DNA of 64,000 nucleotides. Source: Calothrix sp. C42_A2020_038. Its GTDB lineage: Bacteria > Cyanobacteriota > Cyanobacteriia > Cyanobacteriales > Nostocaceae. Both the position numbers and the translations under genes were made by a program. Below the pieces are notes generated by a model that was not told the origin of the DNA, ran no database searches, and was given only the letters and a program-made list of their open reading frames with translations. The stretch covers positions 230,204 through 294,203 of the forward strand of contig JACYLQ010000047.1 of NCBI GenBank assembly GCA_015272395.1. The letters are read 5' to 3'. How positions within the stretch are numbered: the stretch's first letter is position 1; each line of letters begins with the position of its first letter. This document shows positions 36,351-46,940 of this stretch, in pieces.

Positions 36351-37534
36351 CAACTTACTTGCTGTCTTTCTCGGACTACTCTGATATAAACATTTTCTGT
36401 CTGTACTGCAAGTTTTGCCCAACTAAAGCGTCGGTTTAGATCTTCGTAGGCATTATCGATTAACCATTGTCGATAACCTGGATTTTTTAAGACTTCTAAG
36501 ATACCCCAAGCCAAAGAATCAGGAATATTGGTGTAGGTAACAATGCCTGTTTTGGTATGTTGAACAACTTCTGGGAAGCCACCTGTATCCGATACTACTA
36601 CTGGGACACGAGAAGCAAAGCTTTCCAATGCGACAATACCAAAAGGTTCATACAAACTGGGAAATACGGCGCAATCGGCTACTGTCTGAAATTTATCTAA
36701 GTAATCGTCTGACATGAATCCAGTAAAATAGCATTTATGCCAAATACCCAAATCCCAGGCTTGTTTTTTAAGATTATCTGTATTTCCACCACCTATAATT
36801 ACAAATTTTACATAACCTCCCATTTCTTCAAGAACTTTCGGCGCCGCATTGAGTAATACAGATACACCCTTTTCGTAAGTCATACGGCCAACGTAGTAAA
36901 CAATTTTTTCTGTATCTTCGGCGAAGAAACGACGAAAATCTTGTGCGTGGAAATCTTGGTGATGAACTTTTTTCTCCGGACGTATACCGTTGTAAATTAC
37001 ATCAATTTTATCCCACGGACTATGTAGCGCGCGCTCAACTTCACGCCGCATATAGTCAGTACAGACAATTATTCGCCATGCATTGAAAGCTAACAGTTCT
37101 TCTTTGCCGTTGATATAGCGCTGAACATCAGTATGAATACCATTATGGCGCCCGCATTCGGTAGCGTGAATAGTTGTGATCAGGGGTACTTTGAAAGTGT
37201 GTTTGAGAGCAATGGCTGCATCTCCAACTAACCAGTCATGAGCGTGAATTAAATCAAACGGCCCCTCCTCTGCCATCAGTTTACCGCCATGCTCACCCAT
37301 ACTTTGGTTGAGATTAACAACCCAATGAAAAAAGTCGTTCCCTGGCGCCACAGGTACACGGTGAACCTTAAGTCCCTCAACAATTTCATAAAGCGGAGCA
37401 TTGCCAAACTCTGGAGTTATCAAATATATCTCATGCCCTAGCTTTACCAACTCCGGATAAAGTTCGCTGACGTGACGTGCAATGCCACCAACTATGCGCG
37501 GTGGAAATTCCCAACTTAAAACCAATATCTTCAT
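36344..37534 (-). CDS. Family 4 glycosyltransferase (glycogen-synthase-like fold)
   Basis: A 396-residue GT-B enzyme. The N-terminal domain has LVLSWEFPPRIVGGIARHVS, LIHAHDWLVGDAAIALK and TIHATECGRH. The C-terminal nucleotide-sugar domain has IVYYVGRMTYEKGVSVLL and CAVFPSLYEPFGIVALESFA (the EPFGIVALE nucleotide-binding motif) and SDTGGFPEVV. Acceptor and donor are not certain; an alpha-glucan or cell-surface glycan role is plausible. Single gene. Confidence 0.9.
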   Translation of the reverse strand: MKILVLSWEFPPRIVGGIARHVSELYPELVKLGHEIYLITPEFGNAPLYEIVEGLKVHRVPVAPGNDFFHWVVNLNQSMGEHGGKLMAEEGPFDLIHAHDWLVGDAAIALKHTFKVPLITTIHATECGRHNGIHTDVQRYINGKEELLAFNAWRIIVCTDYMRREVERALHSPWDKIDVIYNGIRPEKKVHHQDFHAQDFRRFFAEDTEKIVYYVGRMTYEKGVSVLLNAAPKVLEEMGGYVKFVIIGGGNTDNLKKQAWDLGIWHKCYFTGFMSDDYLDKFQTVADCAVFPSLYEPFGIVALESFASRVPVVVSDTGGFPEVVQHTKTGIVTYTNIPDSLAWGILEVLKNPGYRQWLIDNAYEDLNRRFSWAKLAVQTENVYIRVVRERQQVSWY

Positions 37535-37659
37535 ATGCTTCCCCTAGCCCTTTAAGAGTTCTTACTTTAGAACTTGCTTTGAAAATACGAGTTTGACAAT
37601 AACAAAGGCTAAGTTTAGCAATTTTTTTATAATTTTTTCATATCCTTAGTCAAAGGTCT

Positions 37660-38274
37660 TTACTTGTAGCGAATTGTTATTGATAGTACCGATTCACCTT
37701 TACCTAAAAATAACTTCAACAACGGAAACCCTGCTATCATCCATGATACCGGTGACATTGCAGGTATAAAGGCTAATGGTAACCACTGTGTGATTAAATA
37801 CCGAATCGTGCGGTCAACTGGTGTTACTAATTCGACTAATAGGCGCCACGGGTTACTAACCATTCCCCAAATAATATCTAGAGTAGAAGCTTCGTCTCCG
37901 CTCGCATATTGTCCAAAGCGCTCTAGCATAAACCGCTTAGAGATATCAGCTGAGAAAATAGGCATGACCAAATTGGTCAGGACTAACATGTAGCCAAAGC
38001 TGAAAATGCATGTTGCGATACCTGCGTGCGGAAACCTCTTGCTAGCAAGCATATAGAAACCAACACCGAATAAACCCACTCCTGCATCTTCGCGCACAGC
38101 CAAAATCAAAACTGCCATCAACCAAAACAACCACCACTTGCGTTTTTCCATCGCCAATAGCAGAGTAAAAGTGAATAGAGGTATTTGACTAATGTCATGA
38201 AAATTGCTTAAAGTCGGCCAAATTACCGTATTTGCTGCATAAAAGCTAGCAGTTAGCATCACAGCTAGTGAGTG
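37660..38274 (-). pseudogene. DUF2079 membrane protein fragment
   Basis: A frame of about 205 residues from the middle of a DUF2079 polytopic membrane protein (family length about 450-500). Coding similarity continues upstream of the first ATG (IGLHSLAVMLTASFYAANTV) until an in-frame TAA, and stops abruptly at SVLSITIRYK* where homologues continue. Both ends are missing. It retains TLSNFHDISQIPLFTF, AVREDAGVGLF and membrane helices. Confidence 0.7.
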
Positions 38275-38303
38275 TAATCCAATATATGTATTTGGTTACA
38301 TGT

Positions 38304-38594
38304 TTAATTGTCATCAGTATTAGAAATTAGATCATAATTGCCGTTTTCATCATTACTCATTGGGTTATCTATGTTACCTTTGTTACGACTTAAATTATCA
38401 TTTCCATTGTTATTTCCGTTATTATTACCATTCTTACTAAAATTCTCGCTATTGTTACCGTTGTTGCTAAAGTTATCACTGCACTTAAAACTTACATAAA
38501 TATTTATTTGAATGAGACTACCTTTTGAACCAGAGAATAAATACCCTAGTAATAGCCCGACTATTAAAAATATTACACTTGCAATTTCCATCAT
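38304..38594 (-). CDS. Small membrane protein with Asn-rich tail
   Basis: 96 residues. One N-terminal membrane helix (IASVIFLIVGLLLGYLFSG), then a low-complexity Asn/Gly/Ser tail built from NNGNN-like steps (AAC/AAT and GGT/GGA triplets, read through as TTACCATT on the plus strand). No recognised family. The tail probably arose by repeat expansion. The TM start makes it a plausible gene, but support is weak. Confidence 0.4.
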   Translation of the reverse strand: MMEIASVIFLIVGLLLGYLFSGSKGSLIQINIYVSFKCSDNFSNNGNNSENFSKNGNNNGNNNGNDNLSRNKGNIDNPMSNDENGNYDLISNTDDN

Positions 38595-39871
38595 AAAAGT
38601 AAAAGCGCTTCTATTGATAACGCTAACGTGTCAGTCAATTTAAACTGTTATTGGTATGACTAATTCAAGTTATATATAGCAATCCTATATGAATTGTAAA
38701 AAATTATATCCGCGTAGACGCGAGGAACCGGAGCGTCTCTACAACACGCAAATTTTACTCGAACCTAACCCCTAATCCATTCCCTACTAGGTAAGGGGAA
38801 CAATAAAATAATGCTTTCAAAGTTTCTCCCCGACACGGGGACAGTTTTGAGGAGGGGTTTTAGTGTATATTTTTCGACTTTTCAAACATCCTCTAAAATC
38901 GGATTCTTAACATTGCTACCAGTGAGAAAATGATGGTGCAATATTTCAGCGTATGTTCAGTTCAAGGTGAACAAATATTCATATTATTAGTAATTACTAT
39001 CAATAGTAATTAGATCTACTCTAGGCTTAAGCTTTGCTACGACTACCTAAATACAATATAAATACATATTGAAAATTGAAATATTAAGAAAATATAAACT
39101 AGATTTTTTAGCAGAAAATAATGATATATTGATTACATAATTGAATAAAGCCAAAGTGTAGACAGATTCTGTGTTGAGCTAAGTTATGCCTTGAGAGTGA
39201 AATTGAAAGTATATGGATCCCTCTACGAGTACAATAAGCTTGCTTAAAGAAAATTAAAAATTAGCTCATAATCCTTATACAGTAAGGGCTAAAGCCGAGT
39301 ACAATAATACTTATTCCACATACCATAAATACTCGTTGCTTAACCTGAAAAAGCTAGTACCCAGTCCCTAAAAAAATTTTCCGAATCTTTTAAGCTTTGA
39401 TATATCTGCGTTTTGAGGCTTGAGTACAAAACTTAATAAATCCAATAAATCTTATCCAGAGGGCATACTTTTGTTGTAGAACTGGCGGCTGATATAAAAC
39501 ATATATCGCCAATCACAAAGAGCGCAACCAAGCAATCAAACTTTATAAATAGATTTGATTGTAAGGATGCCCTAAGTGAGTGGAGGGATGAGATAGCACC
39601 ATGCCCCTGTGGACTGGAAGTCGTGGCTGAACAAAACATAACTTTATTCACCCGCAGTAGCACGCGTTGACACACACCAGCGCCCATATTAGGGTTTACA
39701 GCCTGCCATATGCACTGACTCACCTTTGGGTCAGTTCCAACAGGATAATGTGAGTTTCAGACGCGACTTCTTTTCTTGACACGGATGTTACGGAAATCAT
39801 AATCCGAAACCTCAAATCATTTCATCTCCCTACATTGGCGCCGACCTATGTACCCGAAATTCATTGTTATA
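38595..39871. other. Long gene-free region leading to nifB
   Basis: About 1.25 kb. It contains a family A hairpin (38714-38742), a perfect 9-base-arm inverted repeat with TCAA loop at 38991-39012 (TAATTACTA / TAGTAATTA), and near the nif side an inverted repeat ACTGAC ... GTCAGT at about 39714-39735. From about 39430 the base composition becomes richer in GC and the sequence looks like a structured nifB leader. No NtcA box of the GTA-N8-TAC form was found by eye. Confidence 0.45.
38714..38742. repeat. Dispersed GTAGACGC hairpin (family A variant)
   Basis: GTAGACGCGAGGAACCGGAG followed by CGTCTCTAC. It is nearly identical to the copy at 41512-41532, including the GAGGAACCGGAG loop. Confidence 0.75.
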
Positions 39872-41344
39872 ATGACACTAAAATCTACTGGGTTAGCAAA
39901 TCCCTCTGTCAAAGAACCTACAACAACCGCATCAAAATCAGGCGGTTGCGGATGCACAGGCAACAGCGCCATTGTCGAAATGGAAGAAAGCATTAAGGCG
40001 CGGATTGCCAAGCACCCTTGTTACAGCGAAGAAGCGCATCATCATTATGCTCGGATGCACGTTGCTGTGGCACCTGCTTGTAACATTCAATGCAATTACT
40101 GTAATAGGAAGTATGACTGTGCTAACGAAAGCCGTCCTGGTGTGGTTAGCGAATTGCTTACTCCAGAAGAAGCAGCACATAAAGTGTTGGTGGTTGCAAG
40201 TAAGATTCCGCAAATGACTGTATTGGGAATTGCAGGACCAGGTGACCCACTAGCAAACCCAGAGAAGACTTTTCGTACTTTTGAATTGATCGCTGATAAG
40301 GCACCTGACATTAAACTTTGTTTATCAACTAATGGTTTGATGTTGCCTGAATATGTAGATAGAATCAAACAATTAAATATTGACCACGTTACTATTACCC
40401 TAAATACTGTAGACCCAGAAATCGGCGCCCAAATTTATTCTTGGGTTCATTATAAGCGTAAGCGTTATAAAGGAGTTGAAGGAGCTAAAATCTTATTAGA
40501 GAAGCAATTAGAAGGTTTACAAGCACTTAAAGAAGCTGATATTCTGTGCAAAGTTAACTCAGTCATGATTCCAGGGATTAATGACGAACATCTTGTTGAA
40601 GTTAACAAGGTAATTCGAGAAAATGGTGCATTCTTGCATAATATTATGCCGTTGATTTCTGCACCTGAACACGGCACTTACTTTGGTTTAACAGGACAGC
40701 GTGGTCCAACATCTACTGAGCTAAAGTCAGTACAAGATAAATGCTCTGGTAATATGAAAATGATGCGTCACTGTCGTCAGTGTCGTGCAGATGCGGTAGG
40801 CTTATTAGGTGAAGATCGTAGTCAAGAATTCACCAAAGATAAGTTTTTGGAAGAGACTCCTGAATACGACCTTAGTACTCGTCAACAAGTTCAAGAAGGT
40901 ATCGAGAAATTTAGAGCCGAATTGAAAGCTGCTAAAGAGCAAATCGCACTAGCTAACAGTACATCTCATGTAGGCGCCGTTAAGGAAAAAACCAAGATTC
41001 TTGTTGCAGTTGCTACAAAAGGTGGCGGTTTAGTTAACCAACACTTTGGTCACGCAAAAGAATTCCAAGTTTACGAAGTTGATGGTAGCGAAGTTAAGTA
41101 TGTAGGTCATCGAAAAGTTGACCACTTCTGCCAAGGTGGTTACGGCGAAAAAGCGACTTTAGAAAATATTATTCAAGCAATTTCTGATTGCAAAGCTGTA
41201 TTAGTTTCCAAAATTGGCGAATCACCAAGGGAAAAACTATATAACGCTGGTATCAAAGTTGTTGAATCATATGATGTGATTGAAAAAGTTGCCTTGGAAT
41301 TTTATCACGAAAATAATGAGTTACAGCATTTTCCGTTCTCATGA
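39872..41344 (+). CDS. nifB: Nitrogenase cofactor biosynthesis protein NifB
   Basis: 490 residues from the ATG at 39872; an ATG eight codons upstream (39848) is also open. The later start gives the usual MT... N-terminus. A Cys-rich start (SGGCGCTG) precedes the radical-SAM domain with [14 protein letters not shown] (CxxxCxxC), [31 protein letters not shown] and [18 protein letters not shown]. The C-terminal NafY/NifX-like domain begins at about residue 375 ([20 protein letters not shown]). It builds NifB-co, the 8Fe-9S-C precursor of FeMo-co. First gene of the nif cluster. Confidence 0.97.
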   Translation: MTLKSTGLANPSVKEPTTTASKSGGCGCTGNSAIVEMEESIKARIAKHPCYSEEAHHHYARMHVAVAPACNIQCNYCNRKYDCANESRPGVVSELLTPEEAAHKVLVVASKIPQMTVLGIAGPGDPLANPEKTFRTFELIADKAPDIKLCLSTNGLMLPEYVDRIKQLNIDHVTITLNTVDPEIGAQIYSWVHYKRKRYKGVEGAKILLEKQLEGLQALKEADILCKVNSVMIPGINDEHLVEVNKVIRENGAFLHNIMPLISAPEHGTYFGLTGQRGPTSTELKSVQDKCSGNMKMMRHCRQCRADAVGLLGEDRSQEFTKDKFLEETPEYDLSTRQQVQEGIEKFRAELKAAKEQIALANSTSHVGAVKEKTKILVAVATKGGGLVNQHFGHAKEFQVYEVDGSEVKYVGHRKVDHFCQGGYGEKATLENIIQAISDCKAVLVSKIGESPREKLYNAGIKVVESYDVIEKVALEFYHENNELQHFPFS

Positions 41345-41355
41345 ACTACATAATA

Positions 41356-41383
41356 GCGGGCAAGGATGCCCGCCTCACAAGAG
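41356..41383. repeat. GCGGGCAAGGATGCCCGC hairpin (family B)
   Basis: Stem GCGGGCA / TGCCCGC followed by CTCACAAGAG, 12 bases after the nifB stop. Sister copies with the same hairpin and CCACAAGAG flank occur at 48861-48888 and, inverted, at 58861-58887. Confidence 0.75.
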
Positions 41384-41511
41384 ATTTATCAATTTAATCT
41401 GTACCTCATTTGACTTAGAAGCGCTATATGAGTGATCAGTTATGAGTTATAAGTTATCGATTTACGAATCTTTAATTTACAACTCCTAACTCCGCACCTC
41501 AGTAGAGACGC

Positions 41512-41532
41512 GAGGAACCGGAGCGTCTCTAC
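41512..41532. repeat. GTAGAGACG hairpin (family A variant)
   Basis: Stem AGAGACGC ... GCGTCTCT with a GAGGAACCGGA loop, 35 bases before fdxN and preceded by AACTCCTAACTCC words. Copy of the 38714 element. Confidence 0.75.
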
Positions 41533-41566
41533 ATCAATAATCACAGAATTAGGAGGAGCATCTAAA

Positions 41567-41914
41567 ATGCCTTACAAAATAACAAGCAAGTGCATTTCCT
41601 GCGATTTGTGCCTTCCCGTCTGCCCGACTGGCGCAATTTCAATTATCGATGGTCAGCGGACAATTGACCCTAATCTTTGTAATGGTTGTGCTGATACTCT
41701 TTACACAGTTCCCCAATGTGTAGCTGGATGTCCTACCTGTAATGGTTGTGTAAAACAGCATACGAATTATTGGGAATGTTGGTTTGATACTTATAAAAAG
41801 TCTGTGGCTAAATTGACGAATAAAAACAGTCATTATTGGGAAACATGGTTTGCATCTTATTCTCAAAAATTTTCAGAGCAATTAGAGAAAAAACGTTCGT
41901 CGCAAGTTGTATAA
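41567..41914 (+). CDS. fdxN: Bacterial-type ferredoxin FdxN
   Basis: A 115-residue 2[4Fe-4S] ferredoxin of the nif cluster. The first cluster motif is CISCDLCLPVCP. The second is CNGCADTLYTVPQCVAGCP with a typical insert. The C-terminal tail carries two similar phrases (NYWECWFDTYKKS and HYWETWFASYSQK). In Anabaena PCC 7120 fdxN is interrupted by a 55-kb element; here the gene is continuous. AGGAGGAG precedes the ATG. Confidence 0.95.
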   Translation: MPYKITSKCISCDLCLPVCPTGAISIIDGQRTIDPNLCNGCADTLYTVPQCVAGCPTCNGCVKQHTNYWECWFDTYKKSVAKLTNKNSHYWETWFASYSQKFSEQLEKKRSSQVV

Positions 41915-41918
41915 AATC

Positions 41919-41963
41919 AGAAAAGGAGAAAGTTAAATAATTAACATTTTCTTCTCCTTTTCT
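41919..41963. terminator. Strong hairpin between fdxN and nifS
   Basis: AGAAAAGGAGAA (41919-41930) is exactly complementary to TTCTCCTTTTCT (41952-41963), with a further inner GTTAA/TTAAC pairing. It starts five bases after the fdxN stop. No T-run follows on the plus strand, so it is more likely an mRNA-stability or processing hairpin, or a weak terminator, than a full stop. Confidence 0.6.
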
Positions 41964-42018
41964 CTGAAAAATACCCTATTACCAATTGAGCATTATCCAT
42001 TAACCACAATTATTTAAA

Positions 42019-43236
42019 GTGATGAAGAAAGATTGTATTTACTTAGATAATAATGCAACTACAAAAGTAGACCCTGAAGTTGTTGAAGCGATGTTGCCTT
42101 ACTTAACTGAATATTACGGTAACCCTTCTAGTATGCACACCTTTGGTGGGCAAGTTGGAAAAGCAGTAAACAAAGCGCGCGAACAAATGGCAGCTTTACT
42201 CGGCGCCAACGAATCTGAGATTATTTTTACGAGTGGTGGTACTGAAGGAGATAATGCAGCAATCCGCGCAGCACTACAAGCTCAACCTGATAAGCGTCAC
42301 ATTGTCACAACCAAGGTAGAACACCCGGCTGTTTTAGCTTTATGCAAGCAGTTAGAAAATCAGGGTTATGCAGTAACTTATCTATCAGTTAATCGTGCTG
42401 GACAGTTAGATTTAAATGAACTCGAAGCTTCGCTAACAGGTAATACTGCTCTTGTATCGATAATGTATGCAAACAACGAAACAGGTGTTGTGTTTCCTAT
42501 CGAACAAATTGGGTTAAGAGTCAAAGAATGCGGCGCCTTGTTCCATGTTGATGCGGTGCAAGCTGTCGGAAAAATACCACTCAACATGAAAACAAGCACA
42601 ATTGACATGCTTACCATGTCCGGTCATAAAATTCATGCTCCCAAAGGAATTGGTGCCTTATATGTAAGACGTGGTACACGCTTCCGTCCAATGTTAATTG
42701 GTGGAGGACAGGAACGTGGGCGCCGTTCGGGAACACCGAATGTACCAGGAATCATCGCTTTGGGTAAAGCTGCTGAGTTGGAATTAATGCACCTCGAAGA
42801 AGCAACCAAGCGTGAAAGAATACTCCGCGATAAGTTAGAGCAAACAATTATTTCTAAAATTTCTGATTGCGAAGTTAATGGCGGTGGTTCTGAACGTTTA
42901 CCTAATACTACTAACATTGGTTTCAAATATATTGAAGGTGAAGCCATTTTATTTGGCTTGAACCAATATGGTATTTGTGCATCTTCTGGTTCTGCTTGTA
43001 GTTCTGGTTCGCTCGAACCTTCCCATGTACTTAGGGCTATGGGTTTACCCTACACAATCTTACATGGTTCAATTCGCTTTAGCTTGTGTCGCTACACCAC
43101 AGAAGACGAGATTGATGCAGTTATTGCAGTAATGCCAGGTATCATTGAACGCTTACGTGCCTTGTCTCCGTTTACCGATGACCAGGCAGCTTGGTTACAA
43201 GAACACGAGAAAACCCTTTTAGAAGTTAGAAGGTAA
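42019..43236 (+). CDS. nifS: Cysteine desulfurase NifS
   Basis: A 405-residue PLP enzyme giving sulfur for nitrogenase Fe-S clusters. YLDNNATTKVDPEVVEAML start; FTSGGTEGDNAAIRAAL; HVDAVQAVGKIPL; the PLP lysine in MLTMSGHKIHAPKGIGALYV; the catalytic cysteine loop ICASSGSACSSGSLEPSHVL. Full length. Confidence 0.97.
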   Translation: MMKKDCIYLDNNATTKVDPEVVEAMLPYLTEYYGNPSSMHTFGGQVGKAVNKAREQMAALLGANESEIIFTSGGTEGDNAAIRAALQAQPDKRHIVTTKVEHPAVLALCKQLENQGYAVTYLSVNRAGQLDLNELEASLTGNTALVSIMYANNETGVVFPIEQIGLRVKECGALFHVDAVQAVGKIPLNMKTSTIDMLTMSGHKIHAPKGIGALYVRRGTRFRPMLIGGGQERGRRSGTPNVPGIIALGKAAELELMHLEEATKRERILRDKLEQTIISKISDCEVNGGGSERLPNTTNIGFKYIEGEAILFGLNQYGICASSGSACSSGSLEPSHVLRAMGLPYTILHGSIRFSLCRYTTEDEIDAVIAVMPGIIERLRALSPFTDDQAAWLQEHEKTLLEVRR

Positions 43237-43241
43237 TTTCA

Positions 43242-43325
43242 TTTTAGATTTTGGATTTTAGATTTAATCCAAAATCCAAATCTTTTACTCAACTAATCCT
43301 AACCCGAAATCCAAAATTCAAAATT
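43242..43325. repeat. TTTTAGATTTTGGATTT inverted intergenic repeat
   Basis: The nifS-nifU spacer is made of ATTTTAGATTTTGGATTTT on the left and its complement-like words (AATCCAAAATCCAAAT, GAAATCCAAAATTCAAAATT) on the right. It is the same word family as at 25437-25496 near moaB. Confidence 0.65.
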
Positions 43326-43335
43326 TATTAAGGCT

Positions 43336-44253
43336 ATGTGGGAATATACTGATAAAGTACTAGATTTATTTTACAATCCAAGAAATCAAGGTGTTTTAGA
43401 AGATAAAGGTGAAGCAGGTATTAAAATTTCTACAGGTGAAGTAGGCAGTATTGCTTGCGGTGATGCTTTAAGACTGCACCTTAAAATAGATGTAGAAAAG
43501 GATAAAATTCTTGATGCTCGATTTCAAACTTTTGGTTGTACCAGTGCAATTGCTTCATCAGAAGCACTAGTAGAACTAATAAAGGGCTTGACTTTAGACA
43601 ATGCTCTAAAAGTAACCAATAAGCAAATAGCTGACTATTTGGGTGGTCTACCAGAAGCTAAGATGCACTGTTCAGTCATGGGACAAGAAGCACTCGAAGC
43701 AGCTATTTATAATTACCGTGGTATCGAGCGTGATGTTCACGAAGACGATGATGAAGGCGCTCTTGTTTGTACTTGCTTTGGTATCACTGAGAACAAGATT
43801 CGCCGTGTCGTTTTAGAGAATAATTTAACCAGTGCTGAGGATGTAACAAATTATATCAAAGCTGGAGGTGGATGCGGTTCCTGTCTGGCAAACATCGATG
43901 ATATAATTCTAGAAGTTAAGCAAGAAGCGATGACTGCGACGACAGTAAATAATACTCATAGCTCAGTAATTCCCGTTATTCAACCAGAGCCTCGTGCGCT
44001 AACCAATGTACAAAAGATTGCACTTATTCAAAAAGTTTTAGATGAAGAAGTTCGTCCAGTTCTGATTGCCGATGGCGGTGATGTTGAACTCTACGATGTA
44101 GATGGCGATATTATCAAAGTATTACTTCAAGGCGCCTGCGGTTCCTGTTCCAGTAGTACCGCAACCCTCAAAATAGCTATCGAAGCACGGTTACGCGAAC
44201 GAGTTAGCTCTAATATTGTAGTTCAATCAGTTGGTTCACCAGTCAGAAGCTAA
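43336..44253 (+). CDS. nifU: Fe-S cluster scaffold protein NifU
   Basis: 305 residues with the three-part NifU layout. Residues 1-130 are IscU-like (SIACGDALRLHL, FGCTSAIASSEALV, MHCSVMGQEALE). About 137-190 is a BFD-type [2Fe-2S] module (LVCTCFGITENKIRRVV; AGGGCGSCLANID). About 225-305 is the NfU domain with GACGSCSSSTATLKIAIE. It receives sulfur from NifS and loads clusters onto NifH and other nitrogenase proteins. Confidence 0.97.
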   Translation: MWEYTDKVLDLFYNPRNQGVLEDKGEAGIKISTGEVGSIACGDALRLHLKIDVEKDKILDARFQTFGCTSAIASSEALVELIKGLTLDNALKVTNKQIADYLGGLPEAKMHCSVMGQEALEAAIYNYRGIERDVHEDDDEGALVCTCFGITENKIRRVVLENNLTSAEDVTNYIKAGGGCGSCLANIDDIILEVKQEAMTATTVNNTHSSVIPVIQPEPRALTNVQKIALIQKVLDEEVRPVLIADGGDVELYDVDGDIIKVLLQGACGSCSSSTATLKIAIEARLRERVSSNIVVQSVGSPVRS

Positions 44254-44340
44254 AAGCGCCCTCATGCGCTCGTAGAAGAAAAGTCTCATAACTCACAACT
44301 TAAATTAGGATATGTCTCACTCAAATACTTTGAAAGCGGT

Positions 44341-44376
44341 TGAACGTCCGCCACCGTAACTAAAAGGCAACGTTCA
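44341..44376 (+). promoter_or_regulatory. Stem-loop in the nifH leader
   Basis: TGAACGT (44341-44347) pairs with ACGTTCA (44370-44376). It lies 88 bases before the nifH start codon in the nifU-nifH spacer. Heterocystous species are known to have 5' stem-loops before nifH that mark processed, stable transcripts. The hairpin is seen here; the role is inferred. Confidence 0.55.
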
Positions 44377-44457
44377 TCCTCCGTAACGCATCATTACCTA
44401 CAGATGCGCTCGTCCTAACTGAAAGACCCATTAAATCAACCAATTGCAGGAGATTAA

Positions 44458-45264
<807 letters not shown>

Positions 45265-45310
45265 ACATTATCTTTTATCCTAAATATCAAGTGTTTATGG
45301 CTTAGAATCT

Positions 45311-46645
45311 ATGCGGGTAGGATATGCGCGCGTTAGCACCGGAGAACAAGACGAAGCATTAACGCAACAAGTCGCACGTCTTGAGAAAGCTGGAGTGTGC
45401 AAGATTTTCTCAGACATTAAGTCAGGAAAATCTAACAATCGTCAAAACTTCAATAAATTATTAACTCTATGTCGTCAAGGCAAAATCACAGAAATCGTAA
45501 TCACTCGATTAGACCGTTTAGCTAGATCTGTAGTCACAATAAGCAAAGCAATTACGCTATTTGAAGAACAGCATGTTAAGTTAATTATTTTAGATGCACC
45601 TATCGAAGACATCTCAAACCCATTTTCAAAATTCTCAATTAACCAAATGGGCGCCTTAGCTCAATTTGAAAGCGATTTGCTACAAAGCAGAGTGATTCAC
45701 GGGTATAACTATTTTCGTGAACAAAATAAAGCTTGTCCACAGCCGCCGTTTGGTTATCGCCGTGATTCGGAGAAGTACGTGCCTGACTTAACACTTCATG
45801 AGTCTGGTAAATCTAATTGGGTAATTGCACGGGAAATAATTGATTGGTTTGTTAGCAATCAATCAACAATTCGAGGTACAATCCACCATGTTTACGACGT
45901 ATACAAAATTCGATTTTCTACAACAGGGTTAACTAATTGGCTTAAAAATCCAACGCTTCGTGGCCATACTTGTTACAACAGAAAATTTAACAATACCCGT
46001 CCTGAGTTATGGGACGTGCGAAAAGATACCCATACCCCATTAATTGATGAGGAAATTTACAGAGATATAGAGACATTACTATCCGAAAACAGGCGCCGAT
46101 GGGGACGCAATAACAAAGGAGAAGCTGGAAAGGGGTTACTATCTGGCTTAATTTATTGTGGGTGTTGTGGGGGTAAATGCTACGTTAGACGTAACAAAAA
46201 CTTACTAGCTTGTAAACAACGTGCTGAGTACGGTGAGACTTATTGCATCAACAAAAAAAGTACATCGCTCACCTTTATTTGCGAATCCTTAGATAAAGCA
46301 CTAACCGAATATGCGAATAGGCTACGAGACTATGCTTTGTCTGAAGAACCCTCAGAATCAGCAGAGGTTATTGAACTACGCGCTACACTAGCTAATCTAC
46401 AAAAATTACCTCAAAATGATGCGATAGATGATGCAATGGCAAAAATTAAAATTCAAATATTGCAACATCAGAAGGTAGCTTACCCATCCGAGTTGATTGA
46501 TGAATGGGTTAACACTTTCTCTGATGTTCAATTTTTTAAATTTATGCCTGAACAAGAAAAAGCCGAGCTATACCGCAAGTTTGTCAGGTCGGTTACTATT
46601 TTGAACGGGAATATCACCGACATTAAACTTGTCGATATTATCTAG
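45311..46645 (+). CDS. XisF-like large serine recombinase
   Basis: 444 residues. The resolvase domain (1-140) has MRVGYARVSTGEQDEALTQQ with the catalytic Ser, VITRLDRLARS, and the linker NQMGALAQFESDLLQSRVIH. A recombinase domain follows (PPFGYRRDSEKYVPD to about 260), then a zinc ribbon (GLLSGLIYCGCCGGKCYVRR, then LACKQRAEYGETYC). The end is helical. Large serine recombinases such as XisF excise the fdxN element during heterocyst development. Its position 46 bases inside the truncated nifH strongly suggests that it cuts out this element. Identity with true XisF cannot be judged here. Confidence 0.9.
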   Translation: MRVGYARVSTGEQDEALTQQVARLEKAGVCKIFSDIKSGKSNNRQNFNKLLTLCRQGKITEIVITRLDRLARSVVTISKAITLFEEQHVKLIILDAPIEDISNPFSKFSINQMGALAQFESDLLQSRVIHGYNYFREQNKACPQPPFGYRRDSEKYVPDLTLHESGKSNWVIAREIIDWFVSNQSTIRGTIHHVYDVYKIRFSTTGLTNWLKNPTLRGHTCYNRKFNNTRPELWDVRKDTHTPLIDEEIYRDIETLLSENRRRWGRNNKGEAGKGLLSGLIYCGCCGGKCYVRRNKNLLACKQRAEYGETYCINKKSTSLTFICESLDKALTEYANRLRDYALSEEPSESAEVIELRATLANLQKLPQNDAIDDAMAKIKIQILQHQKVAYPSELIDEWVNTFSDVQFFKFMPEQEKAELYRKFVRSVTILNGNITDIKLVDII

Positions 46646-46820
46646 AGTTCTCCAAAAAATAAATAATCCCGTAGGATAGGCTTGGAGCCTGTCCTACAGA
46701 TAAATGCACAGGCAGTTAGGAAATGCAAGTAAAGGCATCATAGCATTGAACTCAACGTTTTATATCTATGTATAGTAGTAGGAACACCAATGTGTGTACC
46801 AATTGGAAGGGAAAAAGTAT

Positions 46821-46940
46821 GCTCAATTTTTGAAATTAACGCTTGAACAGGACAAAGCAGAGCTATACCGTAAGTTTCTCAGGTGGGTTACTATCTTGAA
46901 TGGGGGTGTCACCGACATTAAACTTGTCGAGATTATTTAG
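46821..46940 (+). pseudogene. 3' remnant of a second serine recombinase
   Basis: The frame reads AQFLKLTLEQDKAELYRKFL, RWVTILNGGVTDIKLVEII and stop. This is close to the intact recombinase end (VQFFKFMPEQEKAELYRKFV, RSVTILNGNITDIKLVDII). It is a diverged duplicate or the remains of another element. Confidence 0.8.

Noticed and set aside
39433..39723. 96-codon minus-strand frame upstream of nifB
   Set aside because: Odd composition, no family, no ribosome binding site, and it lies across the inverted repeats of the nifB leader; a chance frame is likelier.
40096..40677. Minus-strand frames inside nifB
   Set aside because: Shadows of a gene with strong family identity on the other strand.
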